From NCBI RefSeq assembly GCF_008705135.1, contig NZ_CP023694.1, positions 5,623,001 to 5,687,000 of the forward strand: a DNA stretch of 64,000 nt, given 5' to 3'. The notes under the pieces were generated by a model. It saw only the letters and a list, made by a program, of their open reading frames with translations, was not told the DNA's origin and ran no database searches. Source of the stretch: Streptomyces coeruleorubidus. GTDB taxonomy: Bacteria; Actinomycetota; Actinomycetes; Streptomycetales; Streptomycetaceae. Position 1 is the stretch's first letter; the number at the start of each line of letters is the position of its first letter. Position numbers and translations under genes: made by a program. This document shows, piece after piece, positions 1 to 8,298 of the stretch.

Positions 1-1
1 C

Positions 2-1234
2 TACCGGGTCGGTACGCACGTCCCGATCCCGGGTGTCGACTACCGGAACGTCCAGACCTGTATCGACAATGCCCAGGCCAACCAGGGCTTGTTCGGTCTG
101 GTGAACATGTTCAGCGGCGGCGCGCTGCTCCAGATCACGATCTTCGCGCTGGGCATCATGCCGTACATCACGGCGAGCATCATTCTGCAGCTGCTGACCG
201 TGGTGATCCCGCGCCTGGAAGCCCTGAAGAAGGAGGGCCAGGCCGGTACGGCGAAGATCACGCAGTACACCCGCTACCTGACTGTGGCCCTCGCCATCCT
301 CCAGGGCACCGGCCTCGTCGCCACCGCCCGCAGCGGCGCCCTGTTCTCGGGCTGCCCGGTGGCCAGCCAGATCGTTCCTGACCAGTCGATCTTCGTCACC
401 ATCACCATGGTCATCACCATGACCGCCGGTACGGCGTTCGTGATGTGGCTCGGCGAGCTCATCACCGACCGCGGCATCGGCAACGGCATGTCGATCCTGA
501 TGTTCATCTCGATCGCCGCCACCTTCCCGTCCGCCCTGTGGGCCATCAAGGAGCAGGGCTCCCTGGCCGACGGCTGGATCGAGTTCGGCACCGTCGTCGC
601 GGTCGGTCTCGTCGTGATCGGCCTGGTGGTCTTCGTCGAGCAGGCTCAGCGCCGTATTCCGGTCCAGTACGCGAAGCGCATGATCGGCCGCCGGTCCTAC
701 GGCGGTACGTCGACCTACATTCCGCTGAAGGTCAACCAGGCCGGCATCATCCCTGTGATCTTTGCCTCGTCGCTGCTGTACATCCCGGCACTGGTCGCGC
801 AGTTCGCCGGTGGAAACTCCGGCTGGAAGATCTGGATCGAGAAGAATCTTGCGTTGCCGGACGCCCCGATGCACATCGTCCTCTACTTCTTCCTGATCAT
901 TTTCTTCGCCTTCTTCTACGTGGCCATCTCGTTCAACCCCGAGGAAGTCGCGGACAACATGAAGAAGTATGGTGGCTTCATCCCGGGCATCCGGGCTGGC
1001 CGGCCGACCGCTGAGTACCTGTCGTACGTGCTCAACCGGATCACCTGGCCGGGTTCGCTGTACTTGGGACTGATCGCTCTCGTGCCGACGATGGCGTTGG
1101 CTGGTTTCGGGGCAAACCAGAACTTCCCGTTCGGCGGGACCAGCATCCTGATCATCGTGGGTGTGGGTCTCGAGACGGTGAAGCAGATCGAGAGCCAGCT
1201 CCAGCAGCGCAATTACGAAGGGTTCCTCCGCTGA
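2..1234 (+). CDS. secY: Preprotein translocase subunit SecY (5' end cut by window edge)
   Basis: This is the central pore subunit of the Sec translocon, an integral membrane protein that works with SecE, SecG and SecA to export or insert proteins. About 410 codons are visible. The first visible residues, YRVGTHVPIPGV, are the family motif that directly follows TM1, so only roughly 30 N-terminal residues are missing. Several long hydrophobic segments follow, and the C-terminal part carries the family-typical NPEEVADNMKKYGGFIPGIR loop, needed for SecA and ribosome contact. The stop codon overlaps the adk start (TGATG), so the two are translationally coupled. Identification is secure; the true start lies outside the window. 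Confidence 0.98.
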   Translation, partial: YRVGTHVPIPGVDYRNVQTCIDNAQANQGLFGLVNMFSGGALLQITIFALGIMPYITASIILQLLTVVIPRLEALKKEGQAGTAKITQYTRYLTVALAILQGTGLVATARSGALFSGCPVASQIVPDQSIFVTITMVITMTAGTAFVMWLGELITDRGIGNGMSILMFISIAATFPSALWAIKEQGSLADGWIEFGTVVAVGLVVIGLVVFVEQAQRRIPVQYAKRMIGRRSYGGTSTYIPLKVNQAGIIPVIFASSLLYIPALVAQFAGGNSGWKIWIEKNLALPDAPMHIVLYFFLIIFFAFFYVAISFNPEEVADNMKKYGGFIPGIRAGRPTAEYLSYVLNRITWPGSLYLGLIALVPTMALAGFGANQNFPFGGTSILIIVGVGLETVKQIESQLQQRNYEGFLR

Positions 1235-1896
1235 TGCGTATCGTCCTCGTCGGGCCGCCGGGCGCCGGTAAGGGAACGCAGGCCGCGTTCCTCGCTCAGA
1301 ACCTGTCGATCCCGCACATCTCCACGGGCGACCTGTTCCGGGCCAACATCAGCCAGCAGACGGAACTCGGCAAACTGGCGAAGTCCTACATGGACGCGGG
1401 CAATCTCGTGCCCGACGAGGTCACGATCGCGATGGCCAAGGACCGCATGGAGCAGCCGGACGCCGAGAACGGCTTCCTGCTGGACGGCTTCCCCCGCAAC
1501 GTCTCCCAGGCCGAGGCCCTCGACGAGCTGCTCGAGACCGAGAGCATGCAGCTCGACGCGGTGCTGGACCTGGAGGTCCCCGAGGACGAGGTGGTCAAGC
1601 GGATCGCCGGCCGCCGCGTCTGCCGCAACGAGTCGGCGCACGTCTTCCACGTGACGTACAAGCCGCCGGCCAAGGAGGGCGTCTGCGACGTCTGCGGCGG
1701 CGAGCTCTACCAGCGGGACGACGACTCCGAGGAGACCGTCCGCAAGCGGCTGGAGGTCTACCACACGCAGACCGAGCCGATCATCGACTACTACAAGGCG
1801 CAGGGCCTGGTGGTCACGATCTCCGCGCTCGGCAAGGTGGAGGACGTCACGACGCGCGCCATGGAGGCGCTCAAGCGTGGCGAGGGCGACAAGTAG
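1234..1896 (+). CDS. adk: Adenylate kinase
   Basis: The enzyme catalyses ATP + AMP to 2 ADP in the cytoplasm. The P-loop GPPGAGKGTQ sits at residues 7-16, the AMP-site STGDLFR at about 30-36, and the DGFPRN motif near 84-89. The lid domain (about 128-165) is the long type and carries three cysteines (C130, C151, C154), like zinc-lid kinases but with one of the four usual ligands not a Cys. At 220 residues it is full length. The ATG overlaps the secY stop by one base, which is the normal secY-adk-map order of the actinobacterial spc operon. Confidence 0.98.
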   Translation: MRIVLVGPPGAGKGTQAAFLAQNLSIPHISTGDLFRANISQQTELGKLAKSYMDAGNLVPDEVTIAMAKDRMEQPDAENGFLLDGFPRNVSQAEALDELLETESMQLDAVLDLEVPEDEVVKRIAGRRVCRNESAHVFHVTYKPPAKEGVCDVCGGELYQRDDDSEETVRKRLEVYHTQTEPIIDYYKAQGLVVTISALGKVEDVTTRAMEALKRGEGDK

Positions 1897-1915
1897 TCGT
1901 TCATGCACAGCTACG

Positions 1916-1943
1916 GCCGCGGTTCCCCTCGGGGAGCCGCGGC
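1916..1943. terminator. Stem-loop between adk and map
   Basis: Two 13-base arms (1916-1928 and 1931-1943) pair fully with one G-U pair around a tight CTCG turn. There is no U-run. It could act as a weak terminator, a processing site or an mRNA stabiliser between adk and map. Confidence 0.5.
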
Positions 1944-2027
1944 TGCTGTGTGGGCGGGGTCCTCACGGGGCCCCGTATCGTTGAAGGCGTTCATGTTCTC
2001 CGAAGGTCCAGAAAGGCCGTAGCCCCC

Positions 2028-2864
2028 ATGGTGCAGATCAAGAGCCCCGAGCAGATCGCCAAGATGCGTGAGGCGGGGCTGGTCGTCGCCGCCATTCACG
2101 CGGCGACGCGCGAAGCCGCCGTGCCGGGGGCCACGACGAAGGATCTGGACCAGGTGGCGCGCAAGGTGCTCGCCGAGCACAACGCCAAGCCGAACTTCCT
2201 CGGGTACGGCGGCTTCCCGGCGACGATCTGCACGTCCGTGAACGAGGTCGTCGTGCACGGCATCCCGTCCGACGACGTCGTCCTCAAGGACGGGGACGTC
2301 ATCTCCATCGACTGCGGCGCGATCATCGACGGCTGGCACGGCGACGCGGCCTACACGGCCTTCGTGGGCTCCGGTCACGCGCCGGAGCTGGTCGAGCTCT
2401 CCCGGGTGACCGAGGAGTCGATGTGGGCCGGCATCGCGGCCATGAAGCAGGGCGGCCGGCTGGTCGACGTCTCCCGGGCGATCGAGACGTACATCCGCCG
2501 CCAGCCCAAGCCCGGCGGCGGCCGCTACGGGATCATCGAGGACTACGGCGGCCACGGCATCGGCACCGAGATGCACATGGACCCGCACCTGCTGAACTAC
2601 GTCGACCGCCGGCGCGGCAAGGGCCCGAAGCTGGTGCCCGGGTTCTGCCTCGCGATCGAGCCGATGGTGTCGCTGGGGACGCCGAAGACGGAGGTCCTGG
2701 AGGACGACTGGACGGTCGTCACCACGGACGGTACGTGGTCGTCGCACTGGGAGCACTCCGTCGCGCTGACGGAGGAGGGGCCGCTGGTGCTGACGTCTCC
2801 CGACGGGGGCAAGGCGAAGCTGGCGGAGCTGGGCATCACGGCGGCACCCGACCCCTTGGGCTGA
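2028..2864 (+). CDS. map: Type I methionine aminopeptidase
   Basis: The enzyme removes the initiator Met from nascent proteins. The pita-bread fold residues are visible: the two metal-binding Asp in the IDCGAIIDGWHGDAA region, His in GGHGIG, Glu in AIEPM and Glu in EHSVAL. The start ATG at 2028 is preceded by a GAAAGG-type ribosome site. An upstream in-frame start at 1950 would add 26 residues that do not look like MetAP and would read through the adk-map stem-loop region. The 278-residue length is typical of the actinobacterial copy next to adk. A dispersed repeat begins directly at its stop codon. Confidence 0.95.
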   Translation: MVQIKSPEQIAKMREAGLVVAAIHAATREAAVPGATTKDLDQVARKVLAEHNAKPNFLGYGGFPATICTSVNEVVVHGIPSDDVVLKDGDVISIDCGAIIDGWHGDAAYTAFVGSGHAPELVELSRVTEESMWAGIAAMKQGGRLVDVSRAIETYIRRQPKPGGGRYGIIEDYGGHGIGTEMHMDPHLLNYVDRRRGKGPKLVPGFCLAIEPMVSLGTPKTEVLEDDWTVVTTDGTWSSHWEHSVALTEEGPLVLTSPDGGKAKLAELGITAAPDPLG

Positions 2865-2955
2865 GCGCCTGCCGGGGAGGGCGGTTCGGACCGTCGGCGG
2901 CTGCGGGGGCGTGGGGGTTGTTCGCGCAGTTCCCCGCGCCCCTTCGGGGGCGCTT
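2862..2955. repeat. Dispersed intergenic repeat, family A copy 1
   Basis: The element begins at the map stop codon (TGAGCGYCTGCCGGGG) and runs to the core TTCGCGCAGTTCCCCGCGCC, followed by a small CCCC-N-GGGG hairpin. The same arrangement follows the rplQ stop (6298-6382), and a shorter relative follows glmM (19234-19281). It lies upstream of infA. Confidence 0.75.
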
Positions 2956-3098
2956 AAAGATCTCTCGGCTGGGGCAGGCTCTCTCGATTCGTGTTTCCGG
3001 GAGCCCTGACGTAGACTGACTCGTCGGCTCTTGTGCATCCGCATGTCTGCATGCGCTCGCACTGAGTCGATCAAGGTAGTCGATTCGAAGGGCGAAGC

Positions 3099-3320
3099 GT
3101 GGCCAAGAAGCAAGGTGCCATCGAGATCGAGGGCACTGTCGTCGAGTCTCTTCCGAACGCCATGTTCAAGGTCGAGCTCCAGAACGGCCACCAGGTCCTG
3201 GCACACATCAGCGGCAAGATGCGCATGCACTACATCCGCATCCTCCCTGACGACCGGGTCGTGGTGGAGCTGTCTCCGTACGACCTGACGCGTGGCCGGA
3301 TCGTCTACCGCTACAAGTAG
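3099..3320 (+). CDS. infA: Translation initiation factor IF-1
   Basis: IF-1 binds the ribosomal A site on the 30S subunit during initiation. It is a 73-residue S1/OB-fold protein starting from GTG (MAKKQGAIEIEG) and ending RGRIVYRYK, which fits the family end to end. A GAAGGGCGAAG-type ribosome site lies just upstream. A possible -10 element, TAGACT, lies at 3012-3017, about 80 bases before the start, so infA may begin a new transcript after the map gene and the repeat. It heads the infA-rpmJ-rpsM-rpsK-rpoA-rplQ series. Confidence 0.98.
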   Translation: MAKKQGAIEIEGTVVESLPNAMFKVELQNGHQVLAHISGKMRMHYIRILPDDRVVVELSPYDLTRGRIVYRYK

Positions 3321-3376
3321 ATCTTGCCCGCGCCCCGGCTTCCGGGGTGGTGGCACTGACCCGGAGAACCTCACCC

Positions 3377-3490
3377 ATGAAGGTCAAGCCGAGCGTCAAG
3401 AAGATCTGCGACAAGTGCAGGGTGATCCGCCGTCACGGCCGGGTCATGGTCATCTGCGAGAACCCGCGCCACAAGCAGCGCCAGGGCTGA
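3377..3490 (+). CDS. rpmJ: 50S ribosomal protein L36 (zinc-ribbon form)
   Basis: This short gene encodes 37 residues, MKVKPSVKKICDKC onward, ending NPRHKQRQG. The four zinc ligands of the C+ form are all present (CDKC, a third Cys in VICEN, and His in PRHKQ), so this is the zinc-binding paralogue. Many Streptomyces also carry a zinc-free copy elsewhere that replaces it under zinc limitation. It sits 56 bases after infA, in its canonical position. Confidence 0.96.
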   Translation: MKVKPSVKKICDKCRVIRRHGRVMVICENPRHKQRQG

Positions 3491-3559
3491 CGCACGACCG
3501 CACCTCTGCATCCGCAGAATTTCGCGCGACGCAAGCTGAATATGTTCATACGCAGGACC

Positions 3560-3598
3560 CAGACCCCCGGGTCTGACACCCCCGGTCGGAGGCCGGGG
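3560..3598. other. Paired stem-loops in the rpmJ-rpsM leader
   Basis: Two adjacent hairpins, 3560-3575 (CAGACCC/GGGTCTG) and 3580-3598 (CCCCGG/CCGGGG), lie in the 183-base gap before rpsM. The gap is long for this operon, so it may hold an attenuator, a processing site or the start of a separate rpsM transcript. Confidence 0.35.
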
Positions 3599-3673
3599 AC
3601 CCAGTTCGTACCTAGTACGGCGGCTGGGAGTCGGTTCTGTGGAAGACCTCCGTCAAGTAACTGGAGCCATTGA

Positions 3674-4054
3674 ATGGCACGCGTTTCCGGTGTTGACATC
3701 CCGCGCGAAAAGCGCGTGGAGATCGCCCTCACCTATGTGTTCGGCATCGGCCGGACCCTCTCGCAGCAGACGCTGGCCGCCACCGGCGTCGACCCGAACA
3801 CCCGCGTTCGCGACCTCTCCGAGGAGCAGCTCGTCGCGATCCGCGAGTACGTCGACAACAACATCAAGACCGAGGGTGACCTCCGTCGCGAGATCCAGGC
3901 CGACATCCGCCGCAAGGTCGAGATCGGTACCTACCAGGGTCTGCGTCACCGCCGCGGTCTGCCCGTCCGCGGTCAGCGCACCAGCACGAACGCTCGTACC
4001 CGCAAGGGCCCGCGTCGCGCCATCGCCGGCAAGAAGAAGCCGGGCAAGAAGTAG
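3674..4054 (+). CDS. rpsM: 30S ribosomal protein S13
   Basis: S13 is a head protein of the 30S subunit that contacts 5S rRNA/L5 across the inter-subunit bridge and the P-site tRNA. It has 126 residues with the standard start MARVSGVDIPREKRVEIALT, the helix-turn GIGRTLSQQ, and a basic tail ending GKKKPGKK. The C-terminal RHRRGLPVRGQRTSTNARTR motif is diagnostic. It is followed by rpsK, as in all actinobacterial alpha operons. Confidence 0.98.
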   Translation: MARVSGVDIPREKRVEIALTYVFGIGRTLSQQTLAATGVDPNTRVRDLSEEQLVAIREYVDNNIKTEGDLRREIQADIRRKVEIGTYQGLRHRRGLPVRGQRTSTNARTRKGPRRAIAGKKKPGKK

Positions 4055-4120
4055 TCCGCAGCGGACTCGCCGTCCAGCGGTCTTCGCTGTAGGACCGACC
4101 ACCTCCCGTAGGAGTTATAG

Positions 4121-4525
4121 ATGCCCCCCAAGGGTCGTCAGGGCGCTGCCAAGAAGGTGCGCCGCAAGGAAAAGAAGAACGTCGCTCACGGCCACGCGCA
4201 CATCAAGAGCACGTTCAACAACACGATCGTCTCGATCACGGACCCGTCCGGCAACGTGATCTCCTGGGCCTCCGCCGGCCACGTCGGCTTCAAGGGTTCC
4301 CGGAAGTCCACGCCGTTCGCCGCGCAGATGGCCGCCGAGTCGGCTGCCCGCCGCGCCCAGGAGCACGGCATGCGCAAGGTCGACGTGTTCGTGAAGGGCC
4401 CGGGTTCCGGTCGTGAGACCGCGATCCGCTCCCTCCAGGCCACGGGCCTCGAGGTCGGCTCCATCCAGGACGTCACCCCGACCCCGCACAACGGTTGCCG
4501 TCCGCCGAAGCGCCGTCGCGTCTGA
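4121..4525 (+). CDS. rpsK: 30S ribosomal protein S11
   Basis: S11 is a platform protein of the 30S subunit that shapes the Shine-Dalgarno cleft. The 134 residues carry the family signature from GHAHIKSTFNNTIVSITDPSG through the end PHNGCRPPKRRRV. The next gene is rpoA. The rpsD gene that lies between rpsK and rpoA in many bacteria is missing here, as I recall for Streptomyces, where S4 is encoded elsewhere. Confidence 0.98.
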   Translation: MPPKGRQGAAKKVRRKEKKNVAHGHAHIKSTFNNTIVSITDPSGNVISWASAGHVGFKGSRKSTPFAAQMAAESAARRAQEHGMRKVDVFVKGPGSGRETAIRSLQATGLEVGSIQDVTPTPHNGCRPPKRRRV

Positions 4526-4550
4526 CGTTCGTTTCACGGGCAGCGGTTTC

Positions 4551-4584
4551 GGGCGGTACGGCTCTGCAAAGGGCCGTATCGCCC
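4551..4584. other. Stem-loop in the rpsK-rpoA gap
   Basis: Arms 4551-4562 and 4573-4584 (GGGCGGTACGGC with GCCGTATCGCCC) pair over 12 bases with one G-U. A second short stem (CCGTCCC/GGGACGG) follows near 4600-4622. The 151-base gap may hold a regulatory leader or promoter for rpoA; no clear -35/-10 pair was found. Confidence 0.4.
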
Positions 4585-4676
4585 GTACCCTTGCAGTACC
4601 CGTCCCTTTTCGTCGGGGACGGATCAAGTCGGGCGTCAAATAGCGGGCGCCCCCGACTGAAGGATCTGATCCACAC

Positions 4677-5699
4677 ATGCTGATCGCTCAGCGTCCCTCG
4701 TTGACCGAAGAGGTCGTCGACGAATTCCGCTCCCGGTTCGTGATCGAGCCGCTGGAGCCGGGCTTCGGTTACACCCTCGGCAACTCCCTGCGCCGGACCC
4801 TCCTCTCCTCGATCCCGGGTGCGGCGGTCACGTCCATCCGCATCGACGGCGTGCTGCACGAGTTCACCACCGTGCCGGGCGTCAAGGAGGACGTCACCGA
4901 CCTGATCCTCAACATCAAGCAGCTCGTCGTCTCCTCGGAGCACGACGAGCCGGTCGTGATGTACCTGCGCAAGCAGGGCCCGGGTCTGGTCACCGCCGCC
5001 GACATCGCGCCCCCGGCCGGTGTCGAGGTGCACAACCCCGACCTCGTCCTCGCCACGCTCAACGGCAAGGGCAAGCTGGAGATGGAGCTGACGGTCGAGC
5101 GTGGCCGCGGTTACGTCTCCGCCGTGCAGAACAAGCAGGTCGGCCAGGAGATCGGCCGGATCCCGGTCGACTCGATCTACTCGCCGGTGCTCAAGGTCAC
5201 GTACAAGGTCGAGGCCACGCGTGTCGAGCAGCGGACCGACTTCGACAAGCTGATCGTCGACGTCGAGACCAAGCAGGCCATGCGTCCCCGTGACGCCATG
5301 GCGTCGGCCGGTAAGACCCTGGTCGAGCTGTTCGGTCTGGCCCGCGAGCTCAACATCGACGCCGAGGGCATCGACATGGGTCCGTCCCCGACGGACGCCG
5401 CTCTCGCCGCCGATCTCGCCCTGCCGATCGAGGAGCTGGAGCTCACCGTTCGGTCGTACAACTGCCTCAAGCGTGAGGGCATCCACTCCGTGGGTGAGCT
5501 CGTGGCGCGTTCCGAGGCCGACCTGCTCGACATCCGCAACTTCGGTGCGAAGTCGATCGACGAGGTCAAGGCGAAGCTGGCCGGCATGGGCCTGGCCCTG
5601 AAGGACAGCCCGCCCGGATTCGACCCGACCGCTGCGGCGGACGCCTTCGGCGCGGACGACGACGCGGACGCGGGCTTCGTGGAGACCGAGCAGTACTGA
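4677..5699 (+). CDS. rpoA: DNA-directed RNA polymerase subunit alpha
   Basis: Alpha dimerises to nucleate core RNA polymerase. The N-terminal domain (about 1-230) contains the LGNSLRRTLLSSIPGAAVT dimer motif near residues 33-52. The C-terminal domain (about 250-315) contains the LTVRSYNCLKREGIHSVGEL helix-hairpin-helix that binds UP elements and activators. An acidic tail ends the 340-residue protein. It begins at ATG after a 151-base gap containing stem-loops, and is followed by rplQ. Confidence 0.98.
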   Translation: MLIAQRPSLTEEVVDEFRSRFVIEPLEPGFGYTLGNSLRRTLLSSIPGAAVTSIRIDGVLHEFTTVPGVKEDVTDLILNIKQLVVSSEHDEPVVMYLRKQGPGLVTAADIAPPAGVEVHNPDLVLATLNGKGKLEMELTVERGRGYVSAVQNKQVGQEIGRIPVDSIYSPVLKVTYKVEATRVEQRTDFDKLIVDVETKQAMRPRDAMASAGKTLVELFGLARELNIDAEGIDMGPSPTDAALAADLALPIEELELTVRSYNCLKREGIHSVGELVARSEADLLDIRNFGAKSIDEVKAKLAGMGLALKDSPPGFDPTAAADAFGADDDADAGFVETEQY

Positions 5700-5814
5700 G
5701 TCTCTGCTTCCGGGGTTCGCGTCAGCGGACCCCGGATCTCCGACGGGCAACCGCTCGCTCGGATACTGACCCCGGTACCTGATACGGCCGGGGCAGACAC
5801 CTAGGAGAAACACC

Positions 5815-6300
5815 ATGCCGAAGCCCACCAAGGGTGCCCGTATGGGCGGCAGCGCCGCGCACGAGAAGCTGATGCTCGCGAACCTCGCGAAGTCGCTGTT
5901 CGAGCACGGCCGGATCACCACCACCGAGGCGAAGGCGCGCAAGCTGCGTCCGTACGCCGAGCGTCTGGTCACCAAGGCGAAGAAGGGCGACCTTCACAAC
6001 CGCCGTCAGGTGCTCCAGGTCATCACGGACAAGAGCATCGTCCACACGCTCTTCACCGAGATCGGCCCGCGCTACGAGAACCGTCCGGGTGGCTACACCC
6101 GCATCACCAAGATCGGTAACCGCCGTGGCGACAACGCGCCCATGGCTGTCATCGAGCTGGTCGAGGCGCTGACGGTGGCGCAGGAGGCGACGGGTGAGGC
6201 CGAGGCCGCGACCAAGCGTGCCGCCAAGGACGCCGAGGCTTCTGAGGCTCAGGTCGATGTGACCAAGGCTGATGACGCCGAGGAGTCCAAGGACGCCTGA
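5815..6300 (+). CDS. rplQ: 50S ribosomal protein L17 with long acidic C-terminal tail
   Basis: The first roughly 120 residues are canonical L17 (RMGGSAAHEKLMLANLAKSL, GDLHNRRQVL, RPGGYTRI). Residues from about 125 to 161 form an Ala/Glu/Lys/Asp-rich extension common in actinobacteria. A clear GGAGA-type ribosome site precedes the ATG. It is the last gene of the alpha operon: a family A repeat starts at its stop codon and an intrinsic terminator follows. Confidence 0.97.
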   Translation: MPKPTKGARMGGSAAHEKLMLANLAKSLFEHGRITTTEAKARKLRPYAERLVTKAKKGDLHNRRQVLQVITDKSIVHTLFTEIGPRYENRPGGYTRITKIGNRRGDNAPMAVIELVEALTVAQEATGEAEAATKRAAKDAEASEAQVDVTKADDAEESKDA

Positions 6301-6382
6301 GCGTCTGCCGGGGATTGTTTGTTGGCGGCTGCGGCTTCGTCGTGGTTGTTCGCGCAGTTCCCCGCGCCCCTTAAAGGGGCGT
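6298..6382. repeat. Dispersed intergenic repeat, family A copy 2
   Basis: It starts at the rplQ stop codon with TGAGCGTCTGCCGGGG, passes through GGCGGCTGCGG and the core TTCGCGCAGTTCCCCGCGCC, and ends in a CCCCTTAAAGGGG hairpin. It matches the copy after map in both order and spacing of motifs, though the linker between the motifs differs. Confidence 0.75.
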
Positions 6383-6383
6383 T

Positions 6384-6424
6384 GGCGGGCCTGCTCCTCT
6401 TTGAGGGGCGGGCCCGCTTTTTGT
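6384..6424 (+). terminator. Intrinsic terminator of the alpha operon
   Basis: GC-rich arms GGCGGGCC (6384-6391) and GGGCCCGC (6410-6417) close a hairpin with an inner CTC/GAG pairing and are followed by TTTTT. It separates rplQ from truA, although truA follows closely and may be reached by read-through. Confidence 0.8.
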
Positions 6425-6442
6425 TGCTGAGAGGATCTGTAC

Positions 6443-7297
6443 GTGAGTGATGAAGCAGCAGCCGGTTACGTGCGTGTGCGTCTCGACCTGTCGTACGACG
6501 GGAGCGAGTTCTCCGGGTGGGCCAAGCAGGCCGGGGGGCGGCGGACCGTGCAGGGGGAGATCGAGGACGCTCTGCGGACCGTGACCCGGTCGGGGGAGAC
6601 GTACGAGCTGACCGTGGCGGGGCGTACCGATGCCGGGGTGCATGCCCGGGGGCAGGTGGCGCATGTCGATCTGCCGCGTGAGGTCTGGGCCGAGCACCAC
6701 CCGAAGCTGCTGAAGCGGCTCGCCGGGCGGCTGCCCAGGGACGTGCGGGTGTGGGCCCTCAGGGAGGCGCCCAGCGGCTTCAACGCGCGGTTCTCGGCGA
6801 TCTGGAGGCGGTACGCGTACCGGGTCACCGACAATCCCGGGGGCGTCGATCCGCTGCTGCGCAACCATGTGCTGTGGCACGACTGGCCCTTGGACGTCGA
6901 TGCCATGAACGAGGCCGCGCGGCGGCTGCTCGGGGAGCACGACTTCGCCGCCTACTGCAAGAAGCGGGAGGGCGCGACGACGATCCGTACGCTCCAGGAG
7001 CTGAGTCTTGTGAAGGGCGACGACGGGATCATCACCGCGACCGTGCGGGCCGACGCCTTCTGCCACAACATGGTGCGGTCGCTGATCGGGGCGCTGCTGT
7101 TCGTGGGCGACGGGCACCGGCCGCCGGACTGGCCCGCGAAGGTGCTGGCGGCCGGCGTACGGGACTCGGCCGTGCACGTCGTACGGCCGCACGGGCTGAC
7201 GCTGGAGGAGGTCGGCTACCCGGCCGACGAGCTGCTCGCCGCGCGCAGCAAGGAGGCGCGGAACAAGCGGTCGCTGCCGTCGGCACGGTGCTGCTGA
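6443..7297 (+). CDS. truA: tRNA pseudouridine(38-40) synthase TruA
   Basis: TruA converts uridines 38-40 of the tRNA anticodon arm to pseudouridine. The catalytic Asp lies in AGRTDAGVHARG (D63), and the FHNMVR-like motif appears as FCHNMVRSLIGAL. The GTG start at 6443 has a GAGAGG ribosome site. Length (284) fits actinobacterial TruA. It follows rplQ, as in many bacteria. Its stop lies 18 bases from the end of a convergent lipoprotein gene. Confidence 0.95.
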   Translation: MSDEAAAGYVRVRLDLSYDGSEFSGWAKQAGGRRTVQGEIEDALRTVTRSGETYELTVAGRTDAGVHARGQVAHVDLPREVWAEHHPKLLKRLAGRLPRDVRVWALREAPSGFNARFSAIWRRYAYRVTDNPGGVDPLLRNHVLWHDWPLDVDAMNEAARRLLGEHDFAAYCKKREGATTIRTLQELSLVKGDDGIITATVRADAFCHNMVRSLIGALLFVGDGHRPPDWPAKVLAAGVRDSAVHVVRPHGLTLEEVGYPADELLAARSKEARNKRSLPSARCC

Positions 7298-7315
7298 CCG
7301 GCTTCCAGGGGCCCC

Positions 7316-8284
7316 TCACCGGCGGGCGGAGTTCCAGGTGGTGACCAGGCCCGAGAGGGCCGCGGTGGCGGCGTCGGCGTCGTTGCCGTCGCCGCGTGCC
7401 TTGGGGGAGAGCTCCACGTGGAGGAACTTGGCGTGGTGGCGCTCCGCGGCCTTGCCCTGGACGTTCGTGGCGCCTTCCAGGGGGCAGCGGGCCGACCAGC
7501 CCCGGCACACCCGCAGCCCGTCGGCCTGCATGGCGTCGGCCAGGGCGGCGGCCTCGGTGAGGGTGCTCCGCGCGGCTCCGGTGGACAGGACCGCCTCGTA
7601 GGGGCGGTCCGAGTCCTTGGCGAAGCCGTGCAGTTGCACGCCCGGGACGTCGCGTTTCTGGAGCTCCACGACGATGGCGTGGAAGACGCTGTCCGCCCGG
7701 TGGGCGACGTCGGCGGCGTCGCGCCGGCCCGCATCGCGGTGTGCGCCGGCGAGGACCAGCGAGCCGCCGGGGTTGTCCTCCAGGAGCCGCACGCCGAGGC
7801 GTTCGGTGTCCCGGTCGGAGACCGGGTGCGGTACCTGGGCGTTCCAGCGGACGTCGGAGTCGGCGGTCAGGTAGAGGCGCCCCCAGCGTTCGGCCCGGCC
7901 GGGGCCGGAGGCGGCGATCTCGTCGTACCTGCGGCCGGACTCGGTGTCGGTGAGGCGGGTGAGCTTCAAGCCGAGGGGGTCGAGCAGCCGTTCGGCCTTC
8001 GTGGCGTCGCCGTCCAGGAGGTGGCCGACGCTCTCGGCGACGCGCTCGCGCTGGGTGTCGTCCGGTGGAGAGTACGCGGCGTCGGGCTCCAGGTCCGCCG
8101 TGTACGCGAGGATCCTGCTGCGGAGGTCCACCAGCTCCCGGGCGCCCGGAGTGGAGTCGTCCGTTGACCGGTCTGGTGCCGATTGACAGCCGAACAAGGC
8201 GAGGACAAGTCCGATTTGGACCATAATTCGAGTCAAGTGTGACTGTCTTGTGACGGTAACTTCCGTGGTGCTTGTGTGCTTCAT
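7316..8284 (-). CDS. Lipoprotein, possible metal-dependent amidase
   Basis: A membrane-anchored protein of about 322 residues, not assigned to a named family with certainty. The N-terminus has a basic region (RQSHLTR) followed by LVLALFGC, a good lipobox. The second half has AGAHRDAG, LQLHGF-like (VQLHGF) and FLHVELS motifs, each offering His/Asp/Glu ligands. This spacing recalls the N-formylglutamate amidohydrolase and poly-gamma-glutamate hydrolase group, but that is inference. The start is uncertain: ATG 8284 gives a charged signal sequence, TTG 8236 and ATG 8224 are alternatives. It is divergent from capA, the first gene of a PGA-like operon, with only about 14 to 74 bases between them, so the two are probably co-regulated. 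Confidence 0.7.
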   Translation of the reverse strand: MKHTSTTEVTVTRQSHLTRIMVQIGLVLALFGCQSAPDRSTDDSTPGARELVDLRSRILAYTADLEPDAAYSPPDDTQRERVAESVGHLLDGDATKAERLLDPLGLKLTRLTDTESGRRYDEIAASGPGRAERWGRLYLTADSDVRWNAQVPHPVSDRDTERLGVRLLEDNPGGSLVLAGAHRDAGRRDAADVAHRADSVFHAIVVELQKRDVPGVQLHGFAKDSDRPYEAVLSTGAARSTLTEAAALADAMQADGLRVCRGWSARCPLEGATNVQGKAAERHHAKFLHVELSPKARGDGNDADAATAALSGLVTTWNSARR

Positions 8285-8298
8285 GTGAATATGATGCG

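Noticed and set aside
4526..4676. A hidden rpsD gene between rpsK and rpoA
   Set aside because: The gap is only 151 bases, has stem-loops and no open frame of the needed length.
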